From NCBI GenBank assembly GCA_944323615.1, contig CALUTG010000013.1, positions 1 through 35,443 on the forward strand: DNA of 35,443 nucleotides, written 5' to 3'. This stretch comes from Candidatus Gastranaerophilales bacterium (GTDB taxonomy: Bacteria; Cyanobacteriota; Vampirovibrionia; Gastranaerophilales; Gastranaerophilaceae). The notes below the pieces were generated by a model. It searched no databases and was not told the origin of the DNA. It saw only the letters and a list, made by a program, of their open reading frames with translations. Positions within the stretch are counted from its first letter, which is position 1, and each line of letters starts with the position of its first letter. The position numbers and the translations under genes were made by a program. Shown here one piece after another: positions 1 through 6,200 of the stretch.

Positions 1-113
1 TATACTCCTTAAAAAACGACGATACACATATCCCTAATCAACAGCTATGCACGATATTCGTTCATAGCTTTTTCTTTTTAAGAAACCGGAATTTGTTTGT
101 AATGTATGATTGA

Positions 114-137
114 GTAACTAAGTGACTAAGTGATTAA
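114..137. repeat. Octamer tandem repeat (GTGACTAA-like, 3 copies)
   Basis: Three consecutive 8-base units read GTAACTAA, GTGACTAA and GTGATTAA. A related array, GTGACTGA twice, lies at 196-211 on the other side of the GC-rich hairpin repeat. The function is unknown; the array may be slippage-prone filler. Confidence 0.7.
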
Positions 138-143
138 GAAGCC

Positions 144-184
144 CCCTCTCCTTAGAGGAGAGGGCAGGGGTGAGGTGTTGTCAA
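144..184. repeat. Dispersed GC-rich hairpin repeat, left copy
   Basis: A perfect 9-bp stem (CCCTCTCCT at 144-152, AGGAGAGGG at 156-164) with a 3-base loop is followed by a tail reading GGGGTGAGGTGT and ending in TCAA. A second copy with the same stem and nearly the same tail lies at 35385-35422. No coding capacity is seen. It looks like a multi-copy intergenic repeat. Confidence 0.75.
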
Positions 185-195
185 TTTGTGAATCG

Positions 196-211
196 GTGAC
201 TGAGTGACTGA
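196..211. repeat. Octamer tandem repeat (GTGACTGA x2)
   Basis: Two exact GTGACTGA units. They resemble the array at 114-137 with A to G changes, so the two arrays probably share an origin. Confidence 0.6.
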
Positions 212-277
212 GCACTCCATCTCCTGACCATATAAGAAGGTTTTATCCATGCGGAGTATTCTTTTGTAAAGCTTTTG

Positions 278-310
278 TAACAATTGTTATATAAAAGTCA
301 ATTTTGACTT
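278..310. promoter_or_regulatory. Two adjacent palindromes upstream of the first gene pair
   Basis: TAACAATTGTTA at 278-289 is a perfect 12-bp palindrome. AAGTCAA-TT-TTGACTT at 295-310 is a perfect inverted repeat with 7-bp arms. Both lie 35-70 bp before the start at 345, where operators are common. No regulator is identified, so a regulatory role is inference. Confidence 0.4.
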
Positions 311-344
311 GCCACCTGTTTTATACTAGTTGGGTAGAAGTGTT

Positions 345-947
345 ATGAAAATACAGCCGGAATCAAACAACATAGCTATGACTGGATGGAATTGGCAGTC
401 TTTCAAAAACAGCATCAAGCAGAAAGTTATTGATGTTGTTCCGGAAGCTACGGTTAAAGGCGGCGCAGAACATATAGATAAATGGAAGAAGATTGATGAC
501 TGGGTTTCCAAACCTGCAGAAAACCGTCTGATTATGGGAGCTACAGCACTTGTTACCCAGCCTGTAATTGATTATAACAATCATAAAGTTGATGAAGAGA
601 CCAGAAGAGTTTCAAGAAACAGGACTATTGCTAAGATTTTGGCAGGCACTACCGTGGGGATGATTGTAAGGGGATCTTGCTATAAACTTGTTGGGAAAAT
701 GACTGATGTCAATGGAAAGAGTAAATATAGTAAATTTCTTTTACCCGAATCTTATATAAATAAATTTGCGCGCGATACTAAAATCTTAAAAAATTATCGA
801 AGTGCTTTATCTACGGCTGTTGCAATCCTTGCCATGTGTTTCACAAATTTTGCAATCGATGCACCGCTGACAGTGTTTTTGACAAATAAATTTAACGCAA
901 AAACTGATCCGGCAAAAGCAAAGAGAGAGGAGGCTGTTAATGGCTAA
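345..947 (+). CDS. Hypothetical membrane protein (first of a pair)
   Basis: I do not recognise this 200-residue protein. The start is ATG 345, preceded by a weak AGAAG; an in-frame TTG at 330 would add five residues. The N-terminal third is soluble-looking, with tryptophans and lysines. Hydrophobic stretches follow at about residues 70-80, 93-113 and 155-185, separated by a basic segment rich in Arg and Lys. This suggests a small inner-membrane protein with two or three membrane passes. It overlaps the next gene by 8 bp, so the two are very likely co-translated. Its last membrane segment, followed by an Asn-Lys end, resembles that of the next protein, suggesting distant paralogy. Two palindromes lie upstream. 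Confidence 0.75.
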   Translation: MKIQPESNNIAMTGWNWQSFKNSIKQKVIDVVPEATVKGGAEHIDKWKKIDDWVSKPAENRLIMGATALVTQPVIDYNNHKVDEETRRVSRNRTIAKILAGTTVGMIVRGSCYKLVGKMTDVNGKSKYSKFLLPESYINKFARDTKILKNYRSALSTAVAILAMCFTNFAIDAPLTVFLTNKFNAKTDPAKAKREEAVNG

Positions 948-1524
948 TCTTCTTCAAAAAGTGCTAAAAGTTGTTGCGGATAAATTCAGTACTGATGCTT
1001 CCGGTATGCTCATTTGGACAGGTGTCGCAGGATGGGGGCTGTCTTCTCTTGCGCAAATCTGCGGGATCGCGTTTAATAAAAAGATCCCAAAAGAGCAAAA
1101 GAGCTTTCTTATTCCGCAGGAAATAGCTGATGCTGCAGTTAATGTCGGCTCATTCTTTCTGATTACCCAGAGTGTAAAAATGTCTGTTTCAAAACTCTTT
1201 CAGACAGGGAAATTTGCTCCTGAAGCTGTAAGAAAGTATCTTCAAAAAAATAAAGATCTTTATAAAGATAGAATAGGGAAGCTTGATTTCAGCCTGGATA
1301 AAGTTCTTAAAAAGAATAAAGATTTCCCAAAAGACGAATACTATGCGTGCAAGAATTTTTATACAACAGTTGCGACGGTTGGCGCAGGAGTTCTTTCATC
1401 TAATATTATTACTCCTCTTATTCGTAATTACAGTGCATCTAAGATGCAGAAAACTTATTTGAATAAAACCAATTCTCCTCAGGCGGTTAAACCTTATAAA
1501 CCTTCTTCCGGCATGAAAATATAG
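940..1524 (+). CDS. Hypothetical membrane protein (second of a pair)
   Basis: Unrecognised 194-residue protein. ATG 940 overlaps the end of the preceding gene and has a good GGAGG at 927-931 inside that gene, so translational coupling is likely. Three hydrophobic stretches are visible, at about residues 22-45, 65-88 and 146-168, with a long lysine-rich loop between the second and third. The tail is basic and proline-containing. The layout (membrane segment, ITQ-type motif, charged loop, final membrane segment with N and P) resembles the upstream neighbour. The two could form a complex, but nothing in the sequence tells the function. Confidence 0.8.
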   Translation: MANLLQKVLKVVADKFSTDASGMLIWTGVAGWGLSSLAQICGIAFNKKIPKEQKSFLIPQEIADAAVNVGSFFLITQSVKMSVSKLFQTGKFAPEAVRKYLQKNKDLYKDRIGKLDFSLDKVLKKNKDFPKDEYYACKNFYTTVATVGAGVLSSNIITPLIRNYSASKMQKTYLNKTNSPQAVKPYKPSSGMKI

Positions 1525-1525
1525 T

Positions 1526-1554
1526 TTGATAAAACCTGAATATTAAGCTAAAAT
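1526..1554 (+). promoter_or_regulatory. Sigma-70 type promoter for the flavoprotein gene
   Basis: TTGATA (1526-1531), a 17-bp spacer, and TAAAAT (1549-1554). The following gene starts at 1576 with GGGAG at 1563-1567. Both boxes are close to consensus with optimal spacing. Confidence 0.7.
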
Positions 1555-1575
1555 TGTTAAGAGGGAGAATTTTAT

Positions 1576-2802
1576 ATGGGTTATGATTACGGAATTATAG
1601 GCGGAGGCCCGGCGGGATATACAGCCGGCATGTTATTGGCTCAAAGGGGTAAATCAGTAATTATTTTTGAGAAAGATAAACTCGGCGGGACATGTCTTAA
1701 CCGCGGTTGTATTCCTACAAAATCTCTTCTTCACTCTTCCGAACTCTATAAAGAAGTTCTTAGTTCCGCAAATATCGGGCTTGATATTACCGTGAATTCT
1801 TTTGACTTCTTAAAAGTAATGGAGAAAAAAACCAGTACAGTGGAAAAAGTCCGTAAATCTTTGGAGCTTGCCGTAAAGAATTCCGGAGCTGAGGTTGTTT
1901 ATGCCAATGCTCAAATAAAGGATAAGAATACCATTTTTGCGGACGGGATTGAGTATAATGTTTCTGAAATCATTTATGCTGCAGGCTCAAAACCTAAGGA
2001 CATCAAAGGCTTAGAGTTTGACCATAAATTTATTTTGAGTTCGGATGATGTTCTTAATATCACGAGATTGCCGGAGTCTGTTTTAATAGTCGGCTCCGGA
2101 GCTATCGGAATAGAATGGGCGAGAATATTTTCGAATTTCGGGGTTGAAGTTTTTGTTTCGGAAATTGCGGAACACCTTCTTCCTCTAGCCGATATTGAAG
2201 TCTCTAAAAGGGTTGAAAGAATATTTAAGCAGAGAAAAATTAAGTTTTTCCTGAATGACAGTATTGATAGTATTGAAGACAGAACCGTAAAATTAAAATC
2301 CGGTAATATAATAACTCCGGATTTTATACTGCTTGCAGCAGGCAGGGCACCTATAAATCCCGAAGTCTCTGATTGTATAGTTTTGGGGGATTCCTGCGGA
2401 GAAATTCAGCTTGCGCATTATGCAATACATCAGGCAAAGAGGCTTGCGCTTGGCATTGATTATGATAAAACTCTTGTTCCATCCGTGATTTACGGTGAAC
2501 CTGAAATAGCATGGGCAGGCTTAAGGGAACAGGATTGCGGGGAAGATTGTAAAAAAATAATTCTTCCTGTTACGGCTTTAGGAAAATCATGGTGTGATGA
2601 TTCTACGGACGGGTTTATCAAACTTATTTTAAAGGATAATATTATAGTTGGTGCTCATATTGTGTCTAAAGAAGCTTCTGCTCTTATTCATGAACTTATT
2701 ATTGCTATGCAGAACAAATTGACGGCTGATGATTTGAAAAAAGTTTGTTTTGCACATCCTACATACTCTGAAGGTATATTTGAAGCTCTTTTGCGAGTCT
2801 AA
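1576..2802 (+). CDS. Dihydrolipoyl dehydrogenase-like FAD disulfide oxidoreductase
   Basis: Flavoprotein of the class I pyridine nucleotide-disulfide oxidoreductase family, 408 residues. The N-terminus has the FAD-binding GxGxxG (residues 9-14) and the redox pair C40-x4-C45 in the family motif GGTCLNRGC. The NAD-binding glycine motif GSGAIG follows mid-protein. Near the C-terminus HPTYSE carries the His-Glu catalytic pair expected of an E3 enzyme. In E3 it would reoxidise dihydrolipoamide with NAD+. Family members are usually about 450-470 residues; here the stretch between GRAP and the FAD-contacting GDS is roughly 25-30 residues shorter than usual. There is no lipoyl domain and no 2-oxoacid dehydrogenase or glycine-cleavage gene nearby, so the exact partner is open. 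It is a single transcription unit with its own promoter and terminator. Confidence 0.9.
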   Translation: MGYDYGIIGGGPAGYTAGMLLAQRGKSVIIFEKDKLGGTCLNRGCIPTKSLLHSSELYKEVLSSANIGLDITVNSFDFLKVMEKKTSTVEKVRKSLELAVKNSGAEVVYANAQIKDKNTIFADGIEYNVSEIIYAAGSKPKDIKGLEFDHKFILSSDDVLNITRLPESVLIVGSGAIGIEWARIFSNFGVEVFVSEIAEHLLPLADIEVSKRVERIFKQRKIKFFLNDSIDSIEDRTVKLKSGNIITPDFILLAAGRAPINPEVSDCIVLGDSCGEIQLAHYAIHQAKRLALGIDYDKTLVPSVIYGEPEIAWAGLREQDCGEDCKKIILPVTALGKSWCDDSTDGFIKLILKDNIIVGAHIVSKEASALIHELIIAMQNKLTADDLKKVCFAHPTYSEGIFEALLRV

Positions 2803-2812
2803 ACAAAAGAAA

Positions 2813-2849
2813 AAACCTTTCTTTATTAAGAAAGGTTTGGAATCTTTTT
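2813..2849 (+). terminator. Rho-independent terminator after the flavoprotein gene
   Basis: An 11-bp perfect stem (AAACCTTTCTT at 2813-2823, AAGAAAGGTTT at 2828-2838) with a TATT loop, followed after six bases by a run of five T. It lies 10 bp after the stop codon. Confidence 0.75.
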
Positions 2850-3187
2850 AATAATTCCTCATGTGTGTAGAAGGTTAGTGTGTAGGTTGTATGAAAGGTT
2901 GTTATGTGTTTATTTAATGTTTGTCGTTTCGACTTACATATATATAAAGTATAATTCTTATATAAAATTGCGTTACTCTGTATATATTGTTACAAAAATT
3001 TACACTAGTATTTTTCCCCTCCTTTTGCCAAGGTTTATTTCCGGTTCCAAAAGATAAAAGAATAAATCCAAGAATAGTTTTTGCTAATAAATGTAAAGTT
3101 TTGTAAAAAAATACCAAAAAAGTGTTATTAAAACACGAAAATGTGGAATTAAGAAAATTGAGGATATTTTAAGAAGGAACTTATTCT
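2850..3187. other. AT-rich intergenic region upstream of the adhesin unit
   Basis: About 340 bases without a supported gene. The sequence is very AT-rich with short TATA-like runs around 2940-2970. Open frames here start with GTG, lack a ribosome-binding site and encode low-complexity residues, so I reject them. The promoter of the leader ORF and adhesin must lie here, but I cannot place it confidently. An AAGGA at 3174-3178 serves the leader ORF at 3188. Confidence 0.6.
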
Positions 3188-3286
3188 ATGGAATTATGTA
3201 TGAAAGATGGAATAGATATTAAAGGTGTATACGTATGTAATCCTGCAATAGTGTACGATATAAATGATATGGAGGGTTGTTTCTGA
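3188..3286 (+). CDS. 32-residue leader ORF coupled to the adhesin
   Basis: ATG 3188 has a good ribosome-binding site (AAGGA at 3174-3178) and opens a 32-codon frame whose TGA stop overlaps the adhesin ATG as TGATG at 3284-3288. The adhesin's own GGAGGG (3271-3276) lies inside the last codons of this frame, so ribosomes finishing the leader would be placed at the adhesin start. The peptide has three cysteines (positions 4, 17 and 31), is mildly acidic and lacks a signal peptide. Function unknown. Either a regulatory leader whose translation controls adhesin synthesis, or a real micro-protein. The overlap and both ribosome-binding sites are seen; the regulatory role is inference. Confidence 0.55.
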   Translation: MELCMKDGIDIKGVYVCNPAIVYDINDMEGCF

Positions 3287-6200
3287 TGAAAACAACTGTG
3301 TGTGCACTTCTAACAGCCCTTGTAATATCTTCAATAATTCCTTCTTATGCGGCTGAGCCGGTTATGACACTGGATAACCTGAAAACTCAGCATACGCAAT
3401 ACTTGGAGTCTGGACATAGCACATATACTTTGACAGAAGTCTCAGATACTGTTCCTGACGGTGCTATAACGGTTAAAATAGAAGATAAAACCTATTACTA
3501 CACCCCAAAAGAGGGAGATAATGTTACTCTGTTAAAGACCTTAGCTTCAACAGGTCATTCTGCCTTGAAAGAAACGAATGTGTCAGAAGCATTGTATGTT
3601 GTCGGAGATAAGTATTACAGCTATGATACGGAAAAACTTCCAAATTCAGGATATAAACTAACCTCTGTAACAATTGAGAATCCGGAGTCGTTACCTTCTA
3701 ATGTGATAACCTTGTATGAAAAAAACGAGGTAGTGAAATATTATGATCCGGCAACGGGAAAAGAAGTTTCATCTGACCAGCTTCAGCCGGATGTTAATTA
3801 CAAGGAAGTCACGACGATAGAAACAACTCCTAAGTATTATGAGGCAGCGCTGAACAAGATTGAATACGGAAATCCAAACGGAGATAAGAGTGTAAGTGTA
3901 ACTATAGACAAGCTCGGTCAAACAGTTACGTATAAGTATATAGAACCGGAATATGATAAAACTGAAACAAATCACACAAAAGATATAAGTACAACTGATC
4001 CCGGTGGTAGTTCAATCAGTCATAGCCAGCTAACAGGCGGCTCTGTAGTAAACAATCCTCGGGGTGCAACAATCTCAATAGACGGAGTATTGTATAAGGA
4101 TAACTCTGCGACAGGTACGATAACTTCTACCACATCAGGTCCTAAATATGCAGATATATTGGGCGGTGCTATATACAATGCGGGCGAGATAACAAGTATA
4201 GTCGGCGGGTTTATTAACAACAGCATAGAAGTCGAAAGTGTTGTGAGTCCCGATGCCGGTAATTTAGTTATTTATGCTCAAGGCGGCGCAATTTATAATG
4301 AAGGCACTATTGGTGATATTTTAGGTGGTTTTATAGCTAACTATGCTTTAAGCTCTGGTTCATATGCCTATGGAGGCGCGATTGCTAATACAGGTGCAAT
4401 CGGCGATATCACAGGAAATTTTATAGGGAACTATGCTACCGGTTCCGACTCATATGCCCGTGGCGGTGCGATTTATAATGAGGATGGAATAATCGGTGAT
4501 ATCACGGGTGATTTTATAAGTAACTATACATCAGGTTCCAGTTCTAACGCTCACGGTGGCGCGATTTATAATGAGGATGGTACAATCGGCGATATCACTG
4601 GGGATTTTATAGGGAACTATACTTCCGGTGATAATTCTGCCACTGGCGGCGCGATTGATAATGGTGGTACAATCGGGGATATAACCGGGGATTTTATAGG
4701 GAACTACGCTTCCAGTTCTGCACATGCCAATGGCGGAGCGATTTATAATACTGTTGGCGGTACAATCGGGGATATCACTGGGGATTTTATAGGGAACTAC
4801 GCTTCCAGTTCTGCACATGCCAAAGGCGGAGCGATTTATAATGCTTATAGAGTTACAATCGGGGATATCACCGGGGATTTTATAGGAAATTATGTTGATT
4901 CATCCAATTATTGGACTAAAGGCGGCGCGATTTATAATGAGGGTACAATAGGGGATATCACCGGGGATTTTATAGGGAACTACGCTTCCGGTGATAATTC
5001 TGCCAGTGGCGGCGCGATTGATAATGGTGGTACAATCGGGGATATCACAGGAGATTTTATCGGGAATTATGTTATTTCTTCCGGTTCTATTGCTTCTGGT
5101 GGCGCGATTGATAATTATGGTACAATCGGTGATATCACAGGGGACTTTATAGGAAACTATGCAATTTCTTCCGATTCTATTGCTTCTGGTGGTGCGATTG
5201 ATAGTGGTGACATTAGCTCTATCACGGGAGATTTTATAGGTAACTACGCTTCTTCAACTAAATATGAAGCCAAAGGCGGTGCGATTTATAATGGATTGGG
5301 AGATACAATCAGCTCTACCACGGGAGATTTTATCGGGAACTATGCTATTTCTTCCGGTTCTGTTGCTTCTGGCGGCGCGATTTATAATGATGGTACAATC
5401 AGCTCTATCACGGGAGATTTTATAGGGAACTATGCGTCCGGTTCTACTGCTCGTGGCGGTGCGATTTATAATTATGGTACAATCAGCTCTATCACGGAAG
5501 ATTTTATAGGGAACTATGCGTCCGGTTCTACTGCTCGTGGCGGTGCGATTTATAATTATGGTACAATTAGCTCTATCACGGGAGATTTTATCGGGAACTA
5601 TGCTATTTCTTCCGATTCTGTTGCTTCTGGCGGCGCGATTTATAACAGTAGTACAATCGGCGATATCATCGGGGACTTTATAGGGAATTATGCTTCTTCG
5701 GTTGAAGGAGAAGCCTCTGGCGGTGCGATTTATAATTGTTTCTATGATGGCATAATCAGCTCTATCACGGGAGATTTTATAGGAAACTATGCTTCCGGTT
5801 CTATTGCTTCTGGTGGTGCGATTTATAATGCTTATAGAGTTACAATCGGTGATATCTTTGGCGATTTTATAGGGAATTATGCTTCTTCTATTGAAGGTTC
5901 TGCTTCTGGCGGCGCGATTTATAATGATAATAATAATTCTAATTATGGTACAATCGGGGATATCACCGGTGATTTTATAGGGAACTATGCATCCGGTTCT
6001 ACTGCCGCTGGCGGTGCAATTTATAACAGAGGTGAAATTGGTGATATAACAGGAGATTTTATAGGTAACTATGCTTCTTCAACTGATGATACTGCTCGTG
6101 GCGGTGCGATTTTTAATGAGGGTGATATCAGCTCTATCACGGGAGATTTTATAAGAAACTATGCTTCTTCAACTGGTGATACTGCTAGTGGCGGTGCGAT

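Larger units (their letters stand above)
1..344. other. Intergenic region with repeats and palindromes
   Basis: No convincing gene is seen here. The stretch holds two short octamer tandem arrays, one GC-rich hairpin repeat that also occurs at the right end of the window, and two palindromes just upstream of the first gene; these are listed separately. The first hundred bases are AT-rich and I see nothing in them. Confidence 0.7.

Noticed and set aside
304-327. TTGACT...TATACT promoter before the first gene
   Set aside because: Spacer is only 12 bp; TTGACT is part of a palindrome, so a standard promoter is not supported.
2863-3057. Possible 64-residue gene after the flavoprotein gene
   Set aside because: Starts with GTG without ribosome-binding site, low-complexity Tyr/Ile/Leu composition from AT-rich DNA, overlaps the expected promoter region.
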